Assembly: GCA_003427395.1 (NCBI GenBank)
Contig: BFEA01000031.1
Span: 4,419,361-4,462,808 of the forward strand
Direction: 5' to 3'
DNA from: Chara braunii
Lineage: Eukaryota; Streptophyta; Charophyceae; Charales; Characeae
DNA: 43,448 nt
A program made the position numbers and the translations under genes. Of this stretch, positions 21,155 through 31,413 are shown piece by piece. How positions within the stretch are numbered: position 1 is the stretch's first letter; each line of letters opens with the position of its first letter. The notes under the pieces are model-generated. The model did not search any database and was not told where the DNA came from. It saw only the letters and a program-made list of their open reading frames with translations.

Positions 21155-22833
21155 ACGCCGGTGGGAGCAAAATTGTCACTGCCCATCTTCTTTGATTGCC
21201 ATCCACGACGCTCTCGATCACTAATTGTATTCTCANTATCNTTCCCCTCTTGAGAACCTTCCTCTTCCTCTTCCTCTTCCCTCTGTGAACCTTCGCCACT
21301 GCTCCCCTCTCCCGGATCACCGAAATACAAAGGCTGCACAGCACCATACATAGGTTCGGCACACATGCTCGATGTACGCACAATGTCATGTAACACGGAC
21401 AACGACTCTTTCACTCCAACCGAACGGAATTTCTTCGGAGCCGGTGGCGGAGCCTGAGCATGAGTCGGGCCCTTGGCAGCGATTTGTCCCGCTCGAGGGA
21501 CCAGCGGCGTGGATACGAGAGCGTGTTGTCTCTCTTCTCGGACGGCGAGCGTGGTCACTGATGGATGTCGAATCGTTGTGGCACCCACAGTCAGACGCGC
21601 CGATGACAGAACACTTTTCGGTTCCGTAATAGTGTCTTCTTTGTGGGCCACCGGACGATGGCCCTCCACCGAATTCGTGTCGAAGAACGCGAGAACTTGG
21701 TGGAGGTCAGGTAACCGGAGTCNGCTATCCGGATCAGGATTNAAAACATCCACAAGTGACTTACCATATCCCTTGTGGTTTCTCCACATGAGAACAACAT
21801 GGTTCGTCTCTGCAACTCTGTGGCCTTTGCCGTTGAGTTGCATTGTTAACTCGAAAGTGGCGAGCTGACCATCCCTCCCTGCCCAAGATTGAATACCACC
21901 TATCGGTCTAATATCTTCCCTGAACACCACGTACAACATCAAACCACTTTCAGCCTGCCCCGCCTCGCCCACCCAGTCCAACATCCAGAATTTATCTTTG
22001 TAGTCTATGACGGGAACTTTATCTGCCTGTGCATGCACAGACCTCTCCCCCGAACCTGCTTGCCGCAGTGTATCTTGTGTGCGGGTCCGGTGACCACCAC
22101 CAGACCCTCGATCGCTCGGACCACCACCAGACCCTTGACCACGGCCACCAGACCCTTGACCGCTCCCCACAGTCCGGGCATGCTGTTCGTCACCCAGGTC
22201 CAATTCATTCGTGGACACATAGACCACAGCGTCAGTTAAGGTCCCATCCCAGTTCGGGCACACGACGCAAAGGACTCTACAACAAAAGCACTTCCCAAGA
22301 CGCAGTCTAACGCAACAATACGAAACCGTTCGAGGCAACAACCCGGGAGAGCGCAAGGGGTATGCGTCGATGAAATCGGAATGGTTTGCACAGGCGAGCA
22401 ACTCGTGTTTTAGCGAACGGGGCCATGTGCGCGGTGAAGTAGTCACGACGTTACAGTCCAAAACATTGTAGCGACGGTTAAACAGCAGCGTGGCACTCAA
22501 GTGACGACACTGAACTGAACATAGCACATCAGTGGGCACATGAATTAAACTCTCGAACTCGCACATATTCGCGAATTTGTAGTCGTCCGCCCAAGGCCAG
22601 TCCTCGACCATTTTCTCCCAAACGTACTCCTGCCACAAGTCGACGGGAGTGGTGTAGAACGGAACGACCGTCATCCATGGATAACTCTCGAAATCGTTTC
22701 TCGTCGCACCGTCAATAACAGTGAACTCTCGACACCCGGAGACACGCAGCGAGCATGGGGGGAAAGGGTACGCAATGCGTTCGTGCCAAAGTCCCGGGGT
22801 CATCCACTCCGAGATTGCCATCGCGATCGGCAA
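21058..22833 (-). CDS. Large uncharacterised protein, 591 codons
   Basis: The longest frame in the window starts at an ATG at 22833 and holds about 590 codons, four of them ambiguous through single Ns (21236, 21241, 21723, 21742). Residues 1-205 form an ordered, Trp- and Cys-rich region (WPWADDYKF; KCFCCRVLCVVC near 178-189). A Gly/Ser/Gln repeat linker follows (GSGQGSGGRGQGSGGG). A second ordered region contains FWMLDWVGEAG and HVVLMWRNHKGYGK. A Pro-rich and then Glu-rich stretch comes next. The last 30 codons overlap, in another frame, the start of the 20024-21154 frame. The real reading therefore switches frame near 21150, by splicing or by an indel. No known domain is evident. With the downstream Ulp1 peptidase it makes a candidate multi-domain protein of over 1,000 residues. 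Confidence 0.6.
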   Translation of the reverse strand: MPIAMAISEWMTPGLWHERIAYPFPPCSLRVSGCREFTVIDGATRNDFESYPWMTVVPFYTTPVDLWQEYVWEKMVEDWPWADDYKFANMCEFESLIHVPTDVLCSVQCRHLSATLLFNRRYNVLDCNVVTTSPRTWPRSLKHELLACANHSDFIDAYPLRSPGLLPRTVSYCCVRLRLGKCFCCRVLCVVCPNWDGTLTDAVVYVSTNELDLGDEQHARTVGSGQGSGGRGQGSGGGPSDRGSGGGHRTRTQDTLRQAGSGERSVHAQADKVPVIDYKDKFWMLDWVGEAGQAESGLMLYVVFREDIRPIGGIQSWAGRDGQLATFELTMQLNGKGHRVAETNHVVLMWRNHKGYGKSLVDVXNPDPDSXLRLPDLHQVLAFFDTNSVEGHRPVAHKEDTITEPKSVLSSARLTVGATTIRHPSVTTLAVREERQHALVSTPLVPRAGQIAAKGPTHAQAPPPAPKKFRSVGVKESLSVLHDIVRTSSMCAEPMYGAVQPLYFGDPGEGSSGEGSQREEEEEEEGSQEGXDXENTISDRERRGWQSKKMGSDNFAPTGVWRNHDFMHMQKIRSGCGLLDSIQMFLHREWT

Positions 22834-22879
22834 ACGCCCTTGAAAAAATCAGCAAATGCACACACACAGCCCGCATCTA

Positions 22880-23660
22880 TTTGTCGTGTTCAACACAATG
22901 AATGATTTCCGGCCCACAGCTCATCGCCGTGTTCAACACGATGATGAGCTGCGGGGTGGGAAAGTAAACTACAACTGCCCGACGATTTCAACACGACGAT
23001 GCCCCGCAGCTAATCTTCGTGTCCAACACGATAATGAACGATTTTCGCCCCGCCCCGGAGCTCATTGTCTTGTTCAACACGAAGACAGATCACCTGTTGA
23101 CAGGTGATCGTCGTGCTGAGCATGACAATGACATGGGCGACCCGTAGGGCAAGCGTAGGACTGCCCTACGGGTGATCGTCGTGTTCAACACGACGATCAC
23201 CCGCAGGGCTGTCCTGCGCTCGCCCTTAATGAACCCCTCCCCGTCGTTCATCGTCGTGTTCAACACGACAATCACCTCACCTGTTGGCAGGTGATCGTCT
23301 TGTCGAACACGACAATGACCTGGGCGAGCGCAGGACTGACCTATGGGTGATCGTCGTGTCGCAGGGCAGTCCTGCGCTCGCCCTCAATGAACCCCGCCCC
23401 GTCATCCATCGTCGTATTCAACACGACGATCACCTGTCGTGCTTGGCAGGTGATCGTCGTGTTGAACACGACAATGACTTGGGCGAGCGCAGGACTGCCC
23501 GACGGGTGATCGTCGTGTTCGACACGACGATCACCCGTAGGGCAGTCCTGCGCTCGTCCATATGAAACCCGCCCCGCCGTCCATCATCGTGTTTAACACG
23601 ACGATCACCTGTGGTGCTTCGCATGTGATCGTCGTGTTCAACACGACAATGAACGACGAA
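22880..23660. repeat. Palindromic CAACACGA array
   Basis: About a dozen copies of a GTGTTCAACACGA(C/T)GAT core occur on both strands in 780 bp. The clearest unit, 23171-23201, has the arm GGTGATCGTCGTGTT, a central C, and the exact complement of the arm. The symmetry extends outward through GGGCGAGCGCAGGACTGCCC-type arms, so at 23482-23560 the hairpin has arms of roughly 38 bp with only a few mismatches. It lies just upstream of the 591-codon minus-strand frame. Dense, inverted subterminal repeats of this kind are seen in some DNA transposons (CACTA, hAT, Mutator groups), but no element end or target duplication is visible. Confidence 0.85.
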
Positions 23661-24740
23661 CACAGCTTGAAAGTGCCACGTGGCGAGCCCTCGTTGAATC
23701 TCACGGATCTGGGCAGATCCTCACCGTCCGTACTCTGTCCTTCGCTTCGTGTTCGTCGGTGCAAAGTCTCGCTCTCGCTCGCTCCTGCTCGCTGGCCCTG
23801 CTCCAACGGTCTGCTCTAACGGTAAGGTTTGGTCCTGCTCCGACGTGTGCTTCGACTGTGCCACCACACCAGCTATTGGAAACAAACACGCACGCATGAG
23901 AAACATGCACGACGCCCGCATGCTCGGCGCCCCCGTATGCAACCGGGGTGCACACAAGGTCGCGATGTAAGCGCCCTACGCTGAAGGCAAAGTAGCGCCG
24001 ATATCGCCCTGCGCTGAAAACACCCCTCGTGAAAGTCGGAGAGGATGAAATGAGAAGTGCGGAAGGGACCCGCAACTCTTTTCATACTCTGCGGCGTGTC
24101 CTTCCACGCGCTCCGTCGGCGGTCCGATTGTGTTGAACCGACGGTGCTGATGACCCTGCACCAGAAGATCGGTACTGGACCGTTGACCCTCCTCCGGAAA
24201 ATATCCCCTCCCATGCTACGTGGACCGTTAGATCTGAGCGACTGACGGTGTCGATTGAGCGTTCCGGTCGACCAGCGGGAAGCAGGCCAACTGGTTTGGG
24301 ACCTTCCCCCCACGTCAAAATTGGGCCGCCACGTTCTAGTCCCCCGACGGGAAGTAGGCCAATTGATGCTGATAGCTTCATTTCCTGAGGGGGGGTACTT
24401 CGACTCGTGTTTTTGGAGCACGCGCAGTTTTTATGCGGTGCGGCGGGCCGAGCTGCCGCAAGCGGGGGAAGCAAAGCTGCGGGGCAAGCAGAGCTGCTAC
24501 TGCGTGAATCGCCGCTCGAAGCTGCTACTACGCAAATCGGTGATCTGGTTGACTTGACCGTGGTCCTTTGCCCAGGTAATCATCCCGCCACATCTCTCTC
24601 TCTGAAGATTGTGCTGCGAACGGTTGATGTTAATAAAACAACGGTCATGATCAGTCTCTCGTGTTGCGTCTTGGTGACGTCAACATTGAGCATGTCCGTG
24701 GGTTGAAATGGTCCCTGTATCTCCTTCTGCACACTGTGAC
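23661..24740. other. Gene-free stretch between repeat arrays
   Basis: GC-rich DNA with many overlapping frames on both strands (for example 23701-24075 and 23873-24421 minus, 24255-24557 plus). None shows a domain and none is favoured. A short duplication GGGAAGCAGGCCAACTG (near 24278) / GGGAAGTAGGCCAATTG (near 24349) is present. Confidence 0.5.
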
Positions 24741-25278
24741 CGTCATGTCCAACACGACAACCAAACCTAATGGAGTGCTTTTTGCTATGCCCTGGTCATC
24801 TGCTGCGCCCTGGTCATCGGATCCAACACGACAACCAAACCCCGTGGAGTGCTTTTGTTGTGCCCGGGTCAAGGTAACCAAAGTTGGTTTGTTGTGCCCT
24901 GATCATCTGCTGTGCCCTGGTCATCGGATCCAACACGACAACCAAACCCCATGGAGTGCTTTTGCTGTGCCCGGGTCAAGGTAACCAAAGCTGGTCATCG
25001 GATCCAACACGACAACCAAACCCCGTGGAGTGCTTTTGCTGTGCCTGGGTCAAGGTAACCAAAGTTGGTCATCGGATCCAACACGACAACCAAACCCCGT
25101 GGAGTGCTTTTGCTGTGCCCGTATCAAGGTAACCTACGTTGGTTATTGGATCCAACACGACAACCAAACTTGATCCAACACAGCAACCACACCGCGTGGA
25201 GTGCTTTTGCTGTGCCTTGGTTATGAATAGCTTTTGCTGCTTTTGTTGTGTCGTGGTGTCTGTCGTACCCAGGTCATC
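24741..25278. repeat. 74-bp tandem repeat with GGATCC
   Basis: Units begin GGATCCAACACGACAACCAA and continue through CCCCGTGGAGTGCTTTTG and a GGTCAAGGTAACCAAAG segment. Starts lie at 24819, 24926, 25000, 25074 and 25148; the spacing is 74 bp except for the first unit, which carries a 33-bp extra segment. Every unit keeps the GGATCC site. Frames across the array are periodic artefacts. Confidence 0.9.
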
Positions 25279-25560
25279 GGATCCAACACGATACCCACAC
25301 GTGACGGAAGGTTCTCAACACGCGCGCACGAGGCTTTCCTTCCTCGTCGTGTTCGACTCGATCGCACCGTTTCGGTCGTCCGGACAACCGATGTCTATCC
25401 TGTGATACTGTGTCTGCCGTATCCTGGTCATCGGATCCAACACGATAACCACACCTGACGGAAGGTTCTCAACACGCACACACAAGGCTTTCCTTCCTCG
25501 TCGTGTTGGANTACATCGCGCCGTTTCGGCCGTCTGNACAACTNATGTGTGTCNTGTGAT
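25279..25560. repeat. 154-bp tandem repeat, about 2 copies
   Basis: Copies start at GGATCCAACACGATA (25279 and 25433) and share GACGGAAGGTTCTCAACACG, GGCTTTCCTTCCTCGTCGTG and a CGTTTCGG(T/C)CGTC segment. Single Ns pepper the second copy, as expected where reads from repeated units were merged. Confidence 0.85.
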
Positions 25561-26195
25561 GGTGACTGTCCTGTGCTCTTTCTACTGACCTCTATAATAG
25601 TGCNTTTGGTGGTCCCNGACTCTNGACTGCCGACTGTTTGGCACAAACTGATGGTTCTCAAACAGAACATCTATGAAAGCGTGGGTAGTCTCATGTGTTG
25701 TCTTGCAAAGAGTCACAAGGCGCCTGTTTCGACCGTCTGGACAACTGATGTCTATCCTGTGATAATGCCTTTCCTGTGCTCTTTCTACTGTCCTCTATGA
25801 CAGTGCATTTGGTGGTCCGGACTTTGGACTGCCGACTGTTTGGCACAAACTGATGGTTCTCAAACCAAACAACTACGCAAGCGTGGGTAGTCTCATGTGT
25901 TGTCTTGCAAGGCATCGCAAGGCGCCTGTTTCGGCCGTCCGGACAACTGATGTCTATCCTGTGATACTGCCTTTCCTGTGCTCTTTGTATTGTCCTCTAT
26001 GATAGTGCATTTGTGGGTCCAGACTTTGGGCTGCCGACTGTTTGGAAAAAACAGATGGTTCTCAAACCGAACATCTACGAAAGCGTGGGTAGTCTCATGT
26101 GCTGTCTTGCAAGGCATCACAAGGCGCCTGTCTCGTCTGCCTCGACAACTGATGTCTACCCTGTGACACTGCCTTTCCTGTGCTATTTCTAACGG
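25561..26195. repeat. 202-bp tandem repeat, 3 copies
   Basis: The anchor CTGTGCT(C/A)TTT(C/G)TA occurs at 25571, 25774 and 25976, and a partial fourth copy starts at 26178. Each unit includes GACTGCCGACTGTTTGG, GATGGTTCTCAAAC, GCGTGGGTAGTCTCATGTG and GACAACTGATGTCTA(T/C)CCTG. The last segment also occurs in the preceding 154-bp family, so the families are related by shared modules. Confidence 0.9.
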
Positions 26196-27400
26196 AAGCG
26201 TGGTCAACCCAATCACACCCCTAAGCAGACGGTTATCACAGATCCTTCCCCAGTCCCCGCTCGGATAAGTACGCACCCGCATACATCAATATGCATGCAA
26301 TCAACAACAATCAACAGGACATCCAATCATCCATGGACTTTCACACCACACATGCATATGACAAGGTCCCGCCACTCGGGGCCTCACACACACCATGCGT
26401 GGACAAAGCAGGAATGGAGATAAAAGCGAGTCCTCCTTGTACCAAAAAAGTCTTCACAAAGTTGGCCCAACTAGGCGCAGCCCCAATCCATCAAGACCAC
26501 CGACAACCATAGCCACAAGACCCTGACGCTGTCGGCGTCTGATCTCCACCACCGCTCTGTCCCTTCGACTGTTACACCCCGAGTCTACCGCTAAGCCCGA
26601 CCCGCGTCGTCACTCCGCCCGTCACATGGGCTCGTCAAGCCTGTTCGGCGTCGCAGACCTCGCGCATAGCTCGCGCAGCATTGCAGCCGAGATCAAAGAG
26701 GAGGGGACGAGTGGGTTGCGAGAATTTATAGCGCGGGAGGCAGCGGGAAGCATGGGGTTGTAGATGAAGAGGACAAAGGAAGGGCTGGGGTTCGAGAAGG
26801 GTCGATGCCGAGAAGTCGTCTGATCCTGCGTGATTGGGGTGATCGTTCAAGTGGTGCGTGCATTTTCGCGCCTTCCACATTGATCCGAGCATCCCAACTA
26901 CTCAGCCAATCGTTCTCGGCCAAAGGCGAGGCGGGATCAAGCGTGCATAAAGGAAGACGAAGAGTCCTTGCACAAAGAAAGCGCGCGCAGCAAGAAAGGA
27001 AGATGGCGCGGGGATGCGAAGCAAGAGAAAGAGTTTGCGTGGCGCGCGAAAATTCGAAAAAGCAGCTGCGCATGCAAAAATCCGAAATTCCTCATTTCCT
27101 TCCCCACTAAGTCCTAACCGTTTCTTGAAATTCGACGCGCCCTCTATTCGGCCGCGTGAAACTTATTCCCAAAAACCAGTTCAAAGAAAAAGAAAGGTCG
27201 TTTCAAGAAAAGCAAAATACAAAAACGAAAGCAAAAAAACCCCGTCATTCGTATTCGCACTTTGGGGCTTTCAGAGGGTTTATCCTCAAGGGTACGGAAA
27301 GCCGCAAAGGACGGGTCTGGGCTCATCACATCTGTGACGCGCAGGGGGTTCTGAAAAATTAACAATCTCCTGATTGCTGATCAGATGTCCAGATTTGATT
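26196..27400. other. Gene-free stretch, possible gypsy 3' LTR
   Basis: No gene is recognised. The stretch lies downstream of the gypsy element's last ORF and its A24 tract (both on the minus strand), which is where a 3' LTR would lie. I could not find the partner LTR beyond 41464, so the call stays open. Purine-rich text at 26930-27260 creates long frames without domains. Confidence 0.35.
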
Positions 27401-27403
27401 GAT

Positions 27404-27538
27404 GATCGGCCGGCCTTTTCATCGTCAGTTGGCCCAATCATCTCCTAGTCTACTTGGATGCATTTTGCATCCTCTGTCGCCTCCCCTCGTATGATACATC
27501 GATCGGGCGGCCCCTTCATCGTCAGCTGGCCCGATCGG
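27404..27538. repeat. Direct repeat of about 37 bp, 2 copies
   Basis: GATCGGCCGGCCTTTTCATC... at 27404-27440 and GATCGGGCGGCCCCTTCATC... at 27501-27538 continue through CGTCAG(T/C)TGGCCC(A/G)ATC. They are about 97 bp apart, just past the A24 tract of the gypsy element, in the putative start of its 3' LTR. Confidence 0.75.
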
Positions 27539-27566
27539 TGAGTGACTTATTGCTGAAACATTGTCC

Positions 27567-27590
27567 TTTTTTTTTTTTTTTTTTTTTTTT
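27567..27590 (-). promoter_or_regulatory. A24 tract, candidate polypurine tract
   Basis: On the minus strand the sequence reads GAAG, then 24 A, then GGACAATG. It lies 100 bp after the last ORF of the gypsy element, where a polypurine tract primes plus-strand DNA synthesis next to the 3' LTR. The following TGTTTCAGC could be the LTR start. The length of the A run is unusual for such a tract, and simple homopolymer expansion is an alternative. Confidence 0.35.
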
Positions 27591-27687
27591 CTTCACAGCC
27601 GGTATCATCGCGCGAACTATGGATCCAGGAGAAGAAGAAGATGCAAAAGAAAGAGAAAGAAATGGATGGGGATGGGGATGGAGACGA

Positions 27688-29659
27688 TCAAAGGAAGTGA
27701 TCGATCTCAGGATTAAGAGGGGGATGAAGGGGAGGGAGAAAGGCTGCGAGCGCAGCCAAGTTGGCCGACACCTCCACTTCGTTGAAGTGGTGCTGTACAA
27801 AGGAGGGGTAAAGAAAAGCCCCCGGCACGTGCGAGAGAACACGTGGCACAAGATCGGCGATCGCCCGAATAATCCGTCGTCGCAGCGGGCGATTTCTTGG
27901 ACCCGTCAGCACCAGATGGGTCTCCGTGTACGGCCTCCGCTCCCGCTTAACTGCTGCGAAGACCAGAATATGGTACATAATATTGAGTCGCCCGCCGGTC
28001 TCGTAGATGAGCGTGCCCACCATCCTCGCCGCTATACACCCGTCGAATGGAGGCTGTAAGAACGCCTCCCATGCCGGATCAGGACGCGGCGCCCCCTCGA
28101 TGGCCTCAAGCCGGATGGTGGCCAGCTCCACCATGTGATCAACATCGGTCTGACGGACCGTCCGGCTCGGAGGAACTGCTAATATCAATGACCGGGGTAT
28201 CCCGAGGGGGTTGGCGAAATCGGAACGGTCCTGCGAGGAGGGGGGGTCTGGATGCGGGATATGGAACTCGTCCCAATCCCCCTCCTGCTCCTGATGGCCC
28301 AGCTCCATTGCTATTGAGATTGGGGAGGCGGGGCCGCTGAGGTGTCAGCTCCTGATGGCCTCTGGATCTCCACGGCCCTTCGGCTGCGCAGTCCTCCCCC
28401 GGCCGGGGCCCGATGATGAGGGTGGCGCTTCTCTCGGGAACCAGATCGACTCTGCGCACCGGCGTAGGCTGGACAACCTCCTCGACAGGCCTCACCCGAT
28501 TGTCTTGAGCTTCCGGCGATGGACTTCGTCGCCGCTTCCGGACGGTCTTCTTTCTCGGTGCCTTCAGGGCCGTCGGCTTTGGATACGATGATGGAGGCCG
28601 CAGCGGCTTATCTTCGTTCACAAAGTCCACCACGGACTCTCCCTCGCGCGCCAGGTAATCAGGTATTACCGCCGCGTTATACGCTCTGCACGGGGCGGAG
28701 GCGGTCCACAGTCTGAGCTGCAGGTCTTCTTCCTCGGTGGTGATTACCTGCGCGATGGACAGCAGCTCGATGTGGATGAGTTGTAAGAGCCCCGACCAAT
28801 TCGTCCTGATCCTCCCAAAATGATAAAGCGCCACCGTTCCCTCCTTCCGCTCCGGCTTCGGCTTGGTAAATACGTAGTATACGCACATAAATTCGCCGAT
28901 GTTATGAACTTCGTGCTCCACGAAGAACGTAAACATGCCCAGCACCACCGATGAATACAGCGCCCGATGCAGCTCCCACGCGTCCTCGTCAGCGAGCGAC
29001 AACTGCTCAACGTCCGTCAGCTCCACCAGTTACTCGGGGAAGTTGCGCATGGGGTAGGGGAGTTGCATCAGTTGGTAAGGGAGGGTAGTGTAAGAGAAGA
29101 AGGGAGGCATTTAGAGAGAAGGGGGAGGGACAGCTTGGATGTTGAGGGGCTCGGCGGGAGGGAGGAGCGTGGGGAGCTGCGGCACCAATGCAAGTGCTCC
29201 GTCCGGAGCTCGCCGCAGAAGTCCTTCGTATGTGGTGAAGCGATGGGTGCCCCTCGCCTGGACTCACGCCACCGATCTAGCCACCTGGAGAGCATATTCG
29301 CACAAGAACCTGTACGCTGGCTCCCGATCGTGCTTTGGCAACATGGTTAAATCCCCGGTAAAGGTAGCAACGCTGTGCACGAAGTTTGACACTATCTGGA
29401 TGGCTCGGAACTCGATGAACACTCGCGTGGACTCCTGACCGGGCACTGGCCATATGTCCACAAAGACGCCCGCGTACGTCACACGCTGCGCAAGGAGCGA
29501 GTACACCACCAAGTCAGCAACGTTGGGTGCCAACACGTTCACCTGCTGAATGTCGAAGCGCAGCTGTCGATCGTCGTTGAACCGGTTCCACAAAAGAGCG
29601 TCCGAGATGGGCGGCTGGAAGTGCTCGAGCAATTCATGCTCCTGTTGGCGATGGTTCAT
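27688..29659 (-). pseudogene. Extra ORF downstream of gypsy integrase
   Basis: A reading frame of about 650 codons lies 3' of pol on the same strand. Its ATG (29657-29659) is inside the end of the integrase frame, 23 nt before the integrase stop (29634-29636), in another phase. The frame stays the same to 28139 and is broken by only three stops: TGA 29264-29266, TAA 29111-29113 and TAA 29030-29032. It then shifts phase somewhere in 28139-28308 and continues to 27688. Ordered segments include LLWNRFNDDRQLRFDIQQ near the start and ELHRALYSSVVLGMFTFF in the middle. A basic run (RKKTVRKRRRSPSP) could be a nuclear signal, and VIDISSSSEPDG resembles a SUMO-interaction motif. There is no clear signal peptide or membrane anchor, so an envelope role is not supported. 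Athila-type plant elements carry a downstream ORF in the same place, but I see no sequence kinship. Confidence 0.65.
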
Positions 29660-30839
29660 CCTGCGAGACAAGGTCTTCCACGGATGCCGACGACGTCGAT
29701 CGGAGAGAAGGGGAATAGGTAGACGAAGAAGAAGAAGCAAGAGAGAGGGAAGAAGAAGAAGATTCAGAAGGGACAGGTGGCCGCACGTGATTCAGCGATG
29801 GCCGAAAAGGCCGGAGAGCAGCAGCATGCCTCGTCAGCGGGCGGGCTTGCGAGTTGTGCCTGGGAACCAGCTTCACGGAGTGCTGGCCTTGTGCGCCAAC
29901 TTCCGTCACCTCGTAAATGCCTGTGTAGCGTGAGTGGATCTTGGAGGAGCGCGCGGATTTCCGTACCTGCACCAAGTCCCGAACTTTATAGCGGGGTAGT
30001 GGTCCCGCGGACGCATGGCGGTTCTCGTAATCTCGGATCTGACATTGATGCGTCCGATCCACGACCCTCTGTCGTCGTCGGGCTAGAGGGGGATAGGCCC
30101 TAGCCATTAAGTCCATGTAGTGACGGGCCTTATCTATGTGCTGGGCCCGGGTCGCTCTAACTTCCGTACCCACTAAGGGGGACAGTTGTACCCGAGGGAG
30201 ACTATTGGTTCTTAGTTGAAATGGGGACACCCCGGTGCTGCCGTGTGGGGTAGCCCGATAGACGACCAAGATATGGTCGACAATGACAGGCCACGGCCGG
30301 GTGTCCCCAGCCGTGATGTTTCGTCTGAGAGCGGTCTTAATTAGTCGATTGGCGTTCTCTACTAGGCCATTGGCTTGAGGCCAATGTCCCGGTGAGTATA
30401 AAATCTTGACGTCGGCCCTTACTAAGTGACGTTCTACTTCGCCTTGAAATTCAGACCCGTTATCCATGTGTACCTCTTCTACGTCTAGGTGCATGCACAA
30501 AAAGCGATTTATATACCAGGCTACTTCCACTGAGTTACGACTAGTCATTGGATAGGCCTCGATCCACTTGGAAAAGTGATCAACGGCCACTAAAAGAACG
30601 TTGAGCTCCCCTTAATCGACGGGACCTTTCGGCACGTTGATGTCCGTCGTATCGATACTGACCCACTGAAAGGGGCGTTCTACTCGAGTGGGCACCATTG
30701 TCCGCGCCATCTGTATTGGCGCCTTGTCAGCCGCACAGGCCGGGCAATTCTGGACGATGTATTTCACATCTTCCCGAATTCCCGACCACGGCGACCAGTA
30801 CCATCCATTCTTTTCGATGGTTTTTTCCGTATACTTCAT
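29634..30839 (-). pseudogene. Ty3/gypsy integrase
   Basis: Integrase joins retroelement DNA to the host genome. The N-terminal zinc-binding region keeps only its CxxC half (NCPAC); the His pair upstream is degraded. One TAA (30612-30614) interrupts the frame just before the catalytic core. The core keeps the first Asp (SIDTTD), the second Asp (HMDNGSEFQG) and, 35 residues later, the Glu (GLVENANR), with GHWPQANG before it, so the DDE triad itself is intact. The C-terminal part has a GPY/F-like segment (SRYTGIYEVTEVG) and a Ser-rich tail. There is no chromodomain. The tail overlaps the start of the next ORF. Confidence 0.9.
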
Positions 30840-31413
30840 GGGCTGCTCGGGTCCAATCGAACCTCGCGAGAGGGTGCGAAACCGTCATCCAGCTAGACCC
30901 TCCGTCATCATCGTCCTTTCGTTTTTGTAAGGTCGATTCCTGCCAACGGTAACCATGCGCCCATTCCGTGAGTGCCGTCGTTCGGCTTTAGTAAGTTCTG
31001 CCAGCGGATCGCCCTATAAGTCTTCTCAGTAACAGAAGATCCGTCCAGACTTCCACACGGCGGACACTTGGCAAAAATCCGTCGGTCGTCCGAGCATCTA
31101 GATACCGTTTCTCGGTAGGGACGTGGTCCATTCTAGAGTTGGGACAGACCCATTTCTTTTCACTCCGGTATCTAATGCAGTGTCCGTGGGACCGAACGAT
31201 TCTACACTGGCTACATTGTACCCACGAAGAAAACTAGGCCCTCCCGGATGTGACCCTTCCCGATCCGTGATCATAAGTAAGGTGCAGAAGAAACAAGGAT
31301 TCAGATGTGACCCAGAGGGGGAGGGGGAGTTGGGAATAGAAAAGTGAGTAGGAGATCCAGACGAAGGCGAGGAGGCGGCAGCTGCCATCTCTGGCGAGAT
31401 CTCCATTTCGGAT
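30840..31413 (-). pseudogene. Degraded RNase H-integrase linker
   Basis: The 570 bp between the end of the RNase H frame (stop at 31414-31416) and the readable integrase frame have no sustained open frame on the minus strand. This is where the His-His half of the integrase zinc finger should be. Multiple indels are the simplest explanation. Confidence 0.6.

Noticed and set aside
22856-23819. Short frames in the palindromic array
   Set aside because: Their products repeat VIVV-NTT-type text from the CAACACGA units in several phases, so they are repeat artefacts.
28047-28716. Plus-strand frames opposite the extra gypsy ORF
   Set aside because: They are antisense to the retroelement frame and have no domain.
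27688-29659. Retroviral envelope assignment for the extra ORF
   Set aside because: No clear signal peptide, cleavage site or membrane anchor is seen, so only the position is envelope-like.
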